Assembly (NCBI GenBank): GCA_964036045.1
Contig: OZ038385.1
Coordinates: 39,446,590 to 39,510,589 of the forward strand
From: Eutreptiella sp. 'Long Island Sound 2002'
Taxonomy: Eukaryota > Euglenozoa > Euglenophyceae > Eutreptiales > Eutreptiaceae
Direction: 5' to 3'
Length of the DNA stretch: 64,000 nucleotides
Part shown: in pieces, positions 49,501 through 61,500 of the stretch
Layout of the letters: the number at the start of each line of letters is the position of its first letter
Numbering within the stretch: the first letter of the stretch is position 1
The notes under the pieces: generated by a model
The model's input: only the letters and a program-made list of their open reading frames with translations
Told to the model about the DNA's origin: nothing
The model's database searches: none
Program-made: the position numbers and the translations under genes

Positions 49501-52500
49501 CAAGTGCAACTTGCAGTCTGAGGACACACCGCAGGCCCAGGCACGGCACGGGGGAGGGGCTGCGCTGCGCAGGAACGGGGCCCTGGCCCAGACCGAGCGA
49601 CCAATGCCCCCCCCCCCACGCCCTCCAGGGCTTTGCTTGAAGGGGAGGGGGGGCCATCGGGGCAGTCCCAGAGCGGTTGCAGAGTGGGCACAGGGGATGT
49701 CAAAGCGGTTGGGAGGTGGGCGGTTTCTGGCGGTTGGAAATGCGGTTGGGGCTGGTGTTGGGGTATGGGAATGCCTTTGGGGTAGAGTCAGGGCAGTGCC
49801 CCCCCCCCCCTTCAAGCGATTCCCTGCCCCCCCCCCCAAGCCCTCGGGGGGGGTACAGTGCGGGCCCGCCCTCAGCGATCGCCCCCCCGTCGATGTCAGT
49901 GCCGCGGTGTGTCACGCTTGGGACGGAGGCGGACGGCGTGGGCACGGCCTCCGTGGGGCAGGCGGCGACGGCCCGAACGCCGGCAGTGGGCCCGCGCGCG
50001 GCGTGCGCCTTCCCGGGGCCTCTGGAGGGCAAGTGATGCGGCGCGTACTTCGTTGGCCTCAGCCCATTTCCGGGGGATTCGATGAAGGAGCACGTCCGCG
50101 TTGCGCCTCCGGCGCCCACATCGGACTGCCACGCGATGCGCTCTGTTCTACACAACCGCCGGTGCGGGCGTTTGTGGGGCCCTGGGGCCATGGGCCATGC
50201 AGGACCACCAAGTCAGCCCCCCTCCAGACCCCCAAACATAGGCCCGCGGAAAGCGGCGGGGGTCTGCCCTGCGCACCGCACCGCAGGGCCCCATCGTAGC
50301 TCCACCAACGCTTTGGGAGGGTCCTTCATGCGGCTGCCGGAGGTGCCTGGGGTGCTCTGCACTTATGTTGAGCGGTCAACAGCCTGTCCCCCCCCCCCAC
50401 TTCTGTGGAGTGAAAATGCTCGGAATTCGGTGGGAAGTCCGAATCTGCCAAAACGTCATACCCCCCCCCCTCCCCCAAAACTAAGCCCCCCCCCTCCTCC
50501 TCCGAGCCCACCCCCGATGCCGCGGGCGTTGTAGTCCAGGACTACAAGCCCCCGACGAACGAACGTCTGGGGGGTGCCCCCCCCCTCCATCGCTGAAGCA
50601 GTCCTGATACTCCACCCGAACCGCCGCGGGCACTCGGGTGAAGGGGCCATGACGGCACCGCACCCTGGGACCTCTGCCGACCACCGCCAGCGGTCGTCCG
50701 GGGGCGATCCGCGGGCAGTTCGCGGCGGACGTCGCAAACCGCAAACCGCCGTGCCCTCATCAGTTCGCCGGTCGGACGGCCTTCCATCGGACGCCACGCC
50801 CCCAGACACAACCTCAAGCCCATGAATTCGACCCAAGCCCCCCCCCCCCCATAAGACCTCAACACTGCGATCGGACCCCAGCCCAGGGGGGTGCCCAGCT
50901 GCAGCCCCGACAGCGACACCCCCTAAACATTTTGGCCACCTGAGGGGGGGGGGGGGGGGGGGCTGGGGGCTTGGGGGGCGGGGCCGGCAGACACGCATTG
51001 GAGCGGAGGAAGGGGGGGGGGTTGGACCCGGGGGGGGGGGTTCTGCGGGGCGGGGGTTGACCTCCCTCCTTGACAACTGCTCCTTGAAAGGTTTCGGCAC
51101 CGGAAAATTTTTTTGGCCTAGATTGCTGGTGGGCTGTGGATGGTTGCTGTTGATTCCTGGTGTTTCTGCGGCATCTGTAGAGAACAATGGGCAACATGAC
51201 ACAAAGCACTCTACAGATCCCTCAGACTCTTGACTGCCTCACAAAGTTGTGCACCCAAGAAGCTTCAGCATTGAGAGATGCTACCACCAGGCACTTATGC
51301 ACCCTCGAGTTGCACCTGAAACTGTCAACCTAAAAATTTTTGTAACTCAGGCTTCCACCTGCATTGGAAGAGGGGGAGGAGGGGGGGTGGGGGGTCTGAG
51401 GGGGGAGGGGTTTGGACCCGGTGGGGGGGGGGGGGGGCTCCTCCTTCCATTTTTTTTGTTCTAATGCGTGTCTGGGGGGGCGGGGGGGGGGGGCGCCAGG
51501 CTGGGGTCCCGGGTACCCCAACAGACGCACCTCAAAATGATGCCCTCGTCGCACTGATTGTTTTGAACACACACATGAGGGGGTTTTTGAGATATCCTCA
51601 CCCCCTGGGGGGGGCCGATCCCAGCAGCAAGGTTTTGGGGGCTGGATGGGGGAGGTCAGGGGTCAGAGAAATGTTTCATGGTTTGCACACATATTTGCAC
51701 TCCCCATGGGCGTCAACATGGAGGGGTCTGCAGTTTAGTTCTAGACACCAGCCCCTGCAGCGTGGGCGGGGGGGGGGTCCGGGAGGGGGGGGGGGGGTGG
51801 CGATAATTTTTCTCCATTTTGAGGGGCACTTTTGAATTCCCCATTTCATTCTGAGCATTTTGAATACACACAAGTGGGGGTGAAACTTGGGTTGTACCGC
51901 TCACAACAAATGAAAAACAGTACCATATTCCAACAGATGTACCTGTGAATCAGCAAAGGCTTCCCGGCCAGCAGAAGAAGACACGTGGCACGGCATTCCC
52001 TAACGCATTGTGAGCATTTTGAATGTAAACAAGTGGGGGGGAAATCAAGTGTTTTGCAAATTTTCCAGGCTCAAAAAAATTACCAGGCGCCGCTAGCACC
52101 AAAAAGTTACCAGTTCTAACCAATTGCTTACCAGTATGGGTTGGGGGGTCCAGAGGGGGGGGAGTGTCAGGCCTCACAGGTAAGCGCCCCCCATGGCGTC
52201 AAATTGGGACCGAACCTTCGAACCATTTTGGCCATTGTGAAGGGGGGGGCTGGGGGCTGCAGCTGGGCACCCCCCATGCGCCAGCCTGCAAACATCAACA
52301 TCCCCCTCTCAACATGACCCAGGGCCCCGGCATGAACCCCATCCCCTCCACATCACCCGCACCGGGGTCCTGTGCGCCCACCGCGATGCGCCTGTTAGCC
52401 CAGGCCCCCCCACACCCCCACGGCGCAGGGGGCGCATACCGACCATCTTCTCGGTCAGCACCGTTGTCGATGGCAACGGGCAGTCCTCAGTTCCATCCGC

Positions 52501-55500
52501 CTGGAACGTGGAGGTGGGAGTCGGGGCACAGAAGGGACAGCGGGTGGTGCTCATGCCTTTTTCGTTCCAATTCACAGCGTCCAGGCGGTGCGGGGCCTCG
52601 GGCTCGGACACGCGGCATCGGGGGTCAGAGCGGGCCTTGACGCACACACAAATCCCGTTGGTTTACAGTCGACCCGCCCGATGCGCCACCCCCCCCTGCC
52701 CCAACGGGGCAGGCCATAACGACGCCGCACGCCGCGCGGTCTCAAATCGTCCCGTGATCCATCTGTCGGTACTGTGCCGCCGGTAAAGAGAAGCCCCGGA
52801 AACGAAAACCCGGCTTCCCAGTAAATGGCCCACAAATCTTTTCCTTCCATCAAAAATAATGTTTCCCCCGGAGGAATGCTGGGACGGACCCACGGGGAAA
52901 GGGGGGGGGGGGGGGCTGAGGAAGGGTGGGGCTGGGGGGCGCATCCTCCTCCGTACCATTCTCCGATTCAAGCGCAAGGCTGGGCCTGAGGCCCCATCCA
53001 AAACCACGCGGAACATGTTGGTGCGGTCCCAACCGCAGGCATAGTCCGTCGTCAAACTGGTGTGCTGCCCGCCACGAGCTGGACGGGCATGGCACCTCAG
53101 CACCCAGTCTTATCAGTGACACCCCAATTCAGTGACACACCCAACATACCCGTTGCACTGTCCATCCAGCGGCCTTCCCGGTACTCCACGGGCGCTCCAT
53201 GGGTAAACACACTCTTGTAGTATACAATGCAGTACAGTACAAACAGTGGGTGCACACGTGGAGTATTTGCCAGAGCAATCTTCAGATCCTGCAGCGCACG
53301 GGTAAACACACGCGCGCGCACGCACGCACACACGCAGCCTCACACACCAGCAGCAAGGGACGAACAATTCGACTCTTCTTGCGATATTCAGTCGTGAGGA
53401 ACTTCTGGAATGCTTCGAAGATTTCGCCCGCATGATCCCGCATCTGCAAGAGACCGGGAAGGCCCGTCCCTCCACCTGTCCCCCCCCCGCCCCCCCCGGA
53501 CGCAGGATACACAGGCGTGTGGTACGGTGGCGTAGGCGTTGCGTCGTGCGGAGCGAGCCCTCCGCCAAAGCTCAGGCGGAGGGCGTGCACCTTCCACACT
53601 TCACCCCCCCCCGGCCCCGAGACTCAACTCTTGCGTTGCCTGCCCCAGCCCCCCTCTCCCCCCGTGTTCTCACGGACGCTGGGGGCTGCACCACAAAAGT
53701 GGGGGTCCCCGAAGTGACAGTGACGCGGGGTCGTCGTGCTGACATAAGACCAGGACCCCGAGGGGGGGGGGGGGGCATGGCATAGTGATCAGTCACGCTG
53801 CATCTGCGACCACACGTGCGATGCCGCCGAGGGACAGCCCATCCCGAGTGGAGGTGGGGCACAGCAGCAACAATCCCCTCGATCACATCGCGGATCGGAC
53901 GAGGGGGTGCGGGGGTGCGCAGAGGGGGGGGGGGGGACCTAATGAAAAAACAGACAAATGCAAACCAGAGGTAATGCACTCCACAGTCAGGCACAAGTGC
54001 ATCTTTATTCTCTATGCCAAACCCGGTTAAACCTCAAGACACACACTGTGTCTGAAACAGAAAACACAACATCATGTCTGACTACATTAGTCAGACAATC
54101 ACAGTCAGTAGCTGTCAGTCAGACATCAGTAATCAGTGTGAGATAAAATCGCCATGCATTACCGGCATGGCCTAAAAGAGCAACCCGCCGCTTGCCGGCT
54201 GCAGAAGACTCCTGGGGGGTGTGCTGGGGGGGGGGGGGGGTTGGCACAAGGCCATGGCGTTGGTTTGTTGGCCTGTGGCAGCGCCTGTTGGCCCCTCGCC
54301 ACTGCTCATTCTGACCCTCTGTGGGTACGAACATGTTTTGGTTGTGTCAACGGAGCCCACGGATGACTGGTCCTGTTTGACTACTCCGGGGGTCGGCCGT
54401 CCCGGAGATGGGCTGTGGCCCGTGCCGTTGTCCAGGGGCATCCCGATGCACCCTCCGAGTCTGTGCGGGGGTTTGCCGACTCGGGCACTGACTTGTGCGC
54501 TGGGGTGTGCCGTGGGGGGGGGGGGGGGGGCACTGGGCCATTCAGGTCCCCTGCCACGCCTCTGGCCCTCTTTCGGAGCACCGGCACTGACCTTGTCCGG
54601 GACGGTGTTCGCGATCTCCCAAAGGGTCTTGAGGTACGTCATGTCGTCCAGCCGCTTGGCCTCGCTCGGCGGCTGCGTTTTGGTGACGACGTCGTCCGAA
54701 AAGGCAACTGAGCGACGGGCAGAGGGCGCGTGCGTCGGGACGGGCCCTGACTGCGAGCCAAACCCCCGCTGGTCCTGGCAACACCGGGGCATCAGCTAAA
54801 CCATCCCGGAGAGCTTTCCGGGGTCCGGTCGCTCTTGGGGGATGGCGTGTTACACAGGGGACGCCTACGGAAGGATCCACCTGCACCTTCGCTTAGCTCA
54901 CCTGAATTAGGTCTCACCCGCCACACCACCACCCATTCCAACCCTCAAAAGGACTTCTGTTCAGGGGGTTGGATGGGTGAGGGCTGGGGGGGTGGATGGG
55001 TGAGGGCTGGGGGGGTTGGATGGGTGAGGGCTGGGGGGGGTGGATGGGTGAGGGCTGGGGGGGTGGATGGGTGAGGGCTGGGGGGGTTGGATAAGTGAGG
55101 GCTGGGGGGGTGGATGGGTGAGGGCTGAGGGGGGTGGATGGGTGAGGGCTGGGGGGGTGGATGGGTGAGGGCTGGGGGAGTGGATGGGTGAGGGCTGGGG
55201 GGGTGGATGGGTGAGGGCTGGGGGGCTGGATGGGTGAGGGCTGAGGGGGGTGGATGGGTGAGGGGCTGGGGGGGTTGGATGGGTGAGTGCTGGGGGGGTG
55301 GATGGGTGAGGGCTGAGGGGGGTGGATGGGTGAGGGCTGGGGGGGTTGGATGGGTGAGGGCTGGGGGGGTGGATGGGTGAGGGCTGAGGGGGGTGGATGG
55401 GTGAGGGCTGGGGGGGTGGATGGGTGAGGGCTGGGGGGGTGGATGGGTGAGGGCTGGGGGAGTGGATGGGTGAGGGCTGGGGGGGTGGATGGGTGAGGGC

Positions 55501-58500
55501 TGGGGGGCTGGATGGGTGAGTGCTGGGGGGGTGGATGGGTGAGGGCTGAGGGGGGTGGATGGGTGAGGAGGAGGAGGAGGAGGAGGAGCACCTGCCGCGG
55601 TCCCACGTACGGTGAGCCTTGGCGTCGTCCCTCGGGGGCCCCACGCAGGCTCTGCCGAGGGAGTCCTCCGTCTTACCTCCGCTAGAGTAAGACGAATCTC
55701 GTCGCACACCTAGGAACGCCCCTCCCAGCAGGCCGTCTGGGTCTAAGCGCCGGTGTACGACCACGCTACGGTCCGATCTGCTCTCCGGTCCCGGCCACCG
55801 ACCGCTCCGACCTGTCCTGGATAACACCCGTGGTGATGTCCCAGGATCAACGGGCACGGAAGGTGTGGGTCTCCCGGGGCATCACCCCCGACTTGAAAAC
55901 GTCGCCGGGCTAAATAGAACGCGGCCCAGCACGACTATGCGCACTGCCGGCGGGCTGAGTACCGCCGGCGGCGCGAGTACGGTCACGTTACACGATCACG
56001 CGCACCGCCGGGGGCCTGGGTACCCCCGGGTTCTGTGGGTGCGGGACGTGCGTCAGCGCCTTGTCGGCGCACGGTTGTCTGGGCGCCGCCACGGTGGCGC
56101 GCTGCCCTGGAGGTCGTGCTGTGGCGACGCACTGGTGAGTTGGCGGCACCACGGTGGTGCTCTGCCATCGTTGTCGCGGCACATTGGTGCTTGGCTGTTG
56201 GGGCGGTGCGTCTGTGGCGCTCTGCCCTGGAGGTCGCGCCACGACGGCGTACGTCTACGGCGAAGGCACCACGACGGTGTCCTGCCATTGCGCCTGGTGG
56301 CTGGGCGAGGCGGTGAGGACCGCCGAAGTCACGCGAGGCGGTGAGCACCGCCGACGACAAAGCACCCCTGCACGAGGTGTCACGGTTGGCGGAGCGCCAG
56401 GTGCAGACCCAACAATGGTGCCTCGAATATTGGCCTGGAGGGAACACCATGGCAAGGCTGGCGCAAACGCTCCACGGGTCTGGGCGGCGCCACGGTGGCG
56501 CTCTGCACCGGAAACCGCGCCACGACGGCGCACGTGCGTGTTGGCGGCACAACGATTGTGCTCTGCCGCTGAGCCGGCGCCACGACAACGCACGGGCGTT
56601 CAGTCGGCGCCGCGACGGCGTACCCGGGCGTTGGCGGCACCACGGTGGTGCTCTGCGACTGTGCTGGTGTCGCATGGCCCTAGAGGAGGCACAGCAATGG
56701 CATACCTGTGCGTCAGCCGCGCCACGATGGCGCACGTGCACGCTGGCGGCACCACGATGGCGCTTCGCCACTGGACTGGCGTCACGGCTGGGCAGTGCCA
56801 CGATGGCGCTCTGCCCCGAAGATCTTGCCACGGCGGCGCACGTATTTGTCGACGGCACCACGGTGGTACCCTGCCAGTGAGCCGGCGCGTGAAGGGGGAG
56901 CGTGGGTGAGCCTGGGCGGCTGGGAGGCCCTCGGAGGGTGGCAGGGGTGGGCCCTGGGCTGACGCGGGTGAGTGAGCGAGTGAGTGAGTGGGTGAGTGAG
57001 TGAGTGAGTGAGTGGGTAAACACGTGGCCGTTGCCTGGCTGTGCTTGTGGGCAGTCCGTCCCACAGCTACCATCCTGGGGGTTTTTATCCTGGTGCCAGG
57101 CCACCAGATATCGAGCAGGTGCACTGTGTGTGGCAGTGGTGCATCTGCCCCTCACAGGCTGCACCTCTGGCCCAGGGAGGAGTCCTGGACGGGTGGCGGG
57201 CGGGGTGGGCCCGGCCTGACGAGGTATGGGTGAGGGCTGGGGGGGTTGGATGGGTGAGGGCTGGGGGGGTGGATGGGTGAGGGCTGAGGGGGTGGATGGG
57301 TGAGGGCTGGGGGGGTGGATGGGTGAGGGCTGGGGGGGTGGATGGGTGAGGGCTGAGGGGGTGGATGGGTGAGGGGCTGGGGGGGTTGGATGGGTGAGGG
57401 CTGAGGGGGGTGGATGGGTGAGGGCTGGGGGGGTGGATGGGTGAGGGGCTGAGGGGGTGGATGGGTGAGGGCTGAGGGGAGGGGATGGGTGAGGGGCTGA
57501 GGGGGGTGGATGGGTGAGGGCTGGGGGGGTTGGATGGGTGAGGGCTGGGGGGGTGGATGGGTGAGGGCTGGGGGGGTGGATGGGTGAGGGCTGAGGGGGG
57601 GTGGATGGGTGAGGGCTGGGGGGGGGTGGATGGGTGAGGGGCTGAGGGGGTGGATGGGTGAGGGCTGGGGGGGTGGATGGGTGAGGGCTGAGGGGGTGGA
57701 TGGGTGAGGGCTGGGAGGGTGGATGGGTGAGGGCTGGGGGGGTGGATGGGTGAGGGCTGGGGGGTTGGATGGGTGAGGGCTGGGGGGGTTGGATGGGTGA
57801 GGGTTGGGGGGTGGATGGGTGAGGGCTGAGGGGGGGGGGGCGGTGGATGGGTGAGGGCTGGGGGGTTGGATGGGTGAGGGCTGGGGGGGTGGTTGGGGGA
57901 GGGCTGAGGGGGGGGGGTGGATGGGTGAGGGCTGGGGGGGGTGGATGGGTGAGGGCTGGGGGGGTGGATGGGTGAGGGCTGAGGGGTGGATGGGTGAGGG
58001 CTGGGGGGGTGGATAAGTGGAGGGCTGGGGGGGTTGGATGGGTGAGGGCTGGGGGGATGGGTGAGGGGCTGGGGGGGTGGATGGGTGAGGGCTGAGGGGG
58101 TGGATGGGTGAGGGCTGGGAGGGTTGGATGGGTGAGGGCTGGGGGGTGGGATGGGTGAGGGCTGGGGGGGTGGATCGGTGAGGGCTGAGGGGGGGGGGTG
58201 GATGGGTGAGGGCTGGGGGGGTTGGATGGGTGAGGGTTGGGGGGGTGGATGGGTGAGGGCTGAGGGGGGTGGGTGGGTGAGGGCTGGGGGGGTTGGATGG
58301 GTGAGGGCTGGGGGGGTGGATGGGGGAGGGCTGAGGGGGGGGGGTGGATGGGTGAGGGCTGGGGGGGTGGATGGGTGAGGGCTGGGGGGGTGGATGGGTG
58401 AGGGCTGAGGGGGGTGGATGGGTGAGGGCTGAGGGGGGGGGGGGGTGGATGGGTGAGGGCTGGGGGGGTTGGATGGGTGAGGGCTGGGGGGGTGGATGGG

Positions 58501-61500
58501 TGAGGGCTGAGGGGGGTGGATGGGTGAGGGGCTGAGGGGGGTGGATGGGTGAGGGCTGAGGGGGGTGGATGGGTGAGGGGCTGGGGGGGTGGATGGGTGA
58601 GGGCTGGGGGCCCACCGATCCACCCCCCCCCCAGCCCTCACCCATCCACCCCCCCAGCCCTCACCCATCCAACCCCCCAGCCCTCACCCATCCAACCCCC
58701 CCAGCCCCTCACCCATCCAACCCCCCCAGCCCCTCACCCATCCACCCCCCCCCAGCCCTCACCCATCCGGGCTGTGGGGGTTGGAGTAGGGAGGCGAATC
58801 CTTCAATAACATTCATTCTTTCTGGTTACAGAGCCTTGTGTCTTCCCGCACACAACACACTGCACCCCATCCTGGTAGGACTGTCATGTACTGACGTGTC
58901 CCTCCTCCGGCCCATTGCCTGGCAATTGCTCAGCCGGACTTGAGAATGGGGATCCCCGGGACCCCCCCCCCCCCGTGAAGAGCACATGACCTCAAAAAGG
59001 AGCGGGTGGTGGTGGTGGTGGTGTTATGTACGTGTTTGAGGGGGGGGGGAGCACCTCCAGGCTATTGCTTAGTCGCCCCGAGGGCAGGGGGCGTGGGGGT
59101 GGGGGGGGCGGTCGGGGCCCTGGCCAGCCCCCCCCCCCCACATCAGTACACTTTTGCCTCCGGGAGAAAAAATGAAGTTTATTATAGAGGCCCGAAATTT
59201 GATGCCGAGTTTGGGTACACGAACTTATTTTTCGCCTCTTGACCCCCCGCCCCCTGGGGGTAGGGTGCCTGCCACCCTCAGCAATAGCCTGACCGGCCCC
59301 CTCGGGAGTACTGAGTTTTTGGGGGGCCTCTTTGTTGGTGAACAAAACCCACGGATACGAATGGGCCGCACATCCCCGGCGCCCTGTGGAGGTTGTCGCG
59401 GAAGTGTAGACCACGACCCCATGGCCCGACGACCCGCTGGTCTTGGCCAACGCCCACGTGCGAAGAGGGGACAGCACAACGGCGGTCATGCCATTCCACA
59501 TGGAGGCAGCAGAGCAGCACAAACACAAAGCCACTCCTCTGCCACCTGCACCACTCATCGGGGGGTCTGTGGCGGGAAACGGGGGGGGGGGCGCCCTCCG
59601 TTGCGCCGGCGCCGAATGCCCCCCTCTTTTCCATTGCCTCGGGGGTGGTCCTGACTTCAAACGCAAAAGAGAATGTGATTTGGTACGCCAACTGGGGGCC
59701 GTCGACCCCCGAACAACCGCCAGTCGACGGCCCCCCGCTGGCGGTCCTCCATCCACCGCCCCACCACCAAACCCGCATGCCCGGACTTTCTTGAAATGGT
59801 CCCGCGCAGAAGTCCCCCCAGTTTTCGATTGCAGATGCCAAAGACTTACCCACCCCCCGCACCACCAGAACTCAGTAGGAACGTGCTGCGTCCAGTGTGT
59901 GGCTCAGTAGGACCCTGCTCCATCCGATCATGCCTGAGATGGCAGACGGCAGTGGTAGATTTGGTGCTGACTGCCTCTTGTGCACGCGCGGAATGGCCCA
60001 GAGTTCCTTCGGGGCACACACAGTTCGGCCCCACGCACACGGCAGCGTGGGGAGGCCACCGTTTGCCTCTGGTATGAGGCCGGTCGGGGTTGGTTGCCTC
60101 TGGGGTCCCTTCCCTTCTACTGCACCCCTGAGGAGGGGGGTATGAGGGGACACGGAAGAGGATGGCACACCCACAGTGTCGACGTTCGTCCAGACCTTCA
60201 TGGCAAAGAGGTACTCCCGGGACTCCGCGTCCGTGATGTCGAACTCTTTGTAGTTCCGGTCGCTGTACTGCTGCCAGTGCTCTGACTTGGCCTTCTTCGC
60301 CGGAGGGGCATCGCCCCCCGTGCCTTCGGCGTCCTCGCGACCGCGCTTGACCCCTTTGCCCTTGCCTCCGCCCTCACCCTTGCCCTTGCCCTTGCCCTTG
60401 CCCTTGCCTTTGCCCTTGCCTTTGCCTTTGCCTCCCTTGCCTTTGCCCTTGCCCTTGCCCTTGCCCTCACCTTTGCCCTCGCCCTTGCCCCCGCTCTCGC
60501 CCTTACCCTCGCCCTTGCGCTTGCCTTTGCCTTTGCGTTTTTCTGCAAAAATGTGAGTGAGTGGGTGGGTGGGTGGGTAATTGGGTGGGTGAGTGGGTGA
60601 GTCAGGGGCCGCAATGAGGACGAGGGATCGTTAGGGGTCGCATGCGTTGCGTTGTGTTGCGTTACGTTGCGTTGTGTGGATTCATCCTTCATCCTCTTCC
60701 ACTTCCGGAGGCGCCAATGGTCATGACTGCTTTTTGACCAATTGGTTGGCCTGACGAGATTCCCTATATTCAGCGCCTTCTCTGTGTCTGTTTGTCACGC
60801 CCTCCGTGGGTGTGTGTGGATCCTCCTCCAGCGCCACTGATCTCCACGAATTCTCTGGGACTACATACCGCTGTGCAGAGGTGGGGGGGGGGGGGGGGGG
60901 TTGGCACAAGGCCTCGGTATCTGATTGTTTGCCTTTGGCGGCGCCTATTGGCCTCTCGCCACTGCTCAGTCTGACCCTCTGTGGGCCCGAACGTGTTTTG
61001 GTTGTGTCAACGGAGCCCCCGGATGACTTGTCCTGTTTGACTACTCCGGGGGGTCAGCCGTCCCGGAGACGGGGCTGTTGTCCGTGCCGTTGACCAGGGG
61101 CATCCAGATGCACCCTCTGAGTCCATGTGGGGGTTTGCCGTGGGGGGGGGGGGGTCCATAAAGGCTGAGTAAGTGTGCCGCTTGGTGCCTCCGGATGTAT
61201 GCACGGGTTTGGGTTTGTACAAACAAATCGTTCACATCGCCTGTTCCGCGCCGCTGGGGAGGAGGGGTACTTGTATTCTGTGAGAGCGGGACGGTTGTCC
61301 GGCTGCTCACAAACGCTGCTTCTGCCCCTTGGCGTCCCTCACGCGCCGACGCCGGCAGTGCTCCACCCAAAGTCTTTCCCAAGACCGTGAGGGCGCTCCC
61401 CCCCACCGACGCGGGAACTGTGACACAGGGCCCGGGGGTGGCACCAACTGTTTCCCATTGGTGGTGCGCAGCACACTGAGGCATTGCACCGGTGGTCGTT

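Noticed and set aside
55983-57164. 393-residue minus-strand open frame, Arg/Ala/His-rich
   Set aside because: It falls on the palindrome-rich degenerate repeat. Several frames on both strands are open, and there is no domain and no splice link to the UTP20 exons.
57085-58668. Minus-strand open frame of over 500 residues, Pro/His/Ser-rich ([15 protein letters not shown])
   Set aside because: It is the GGATGGGTGAGGGCTGGGGG minisatellite read in one frame. Overlapping frames are equally open, unit indels change phase, and it lies in an intron of the minus-strand gene.
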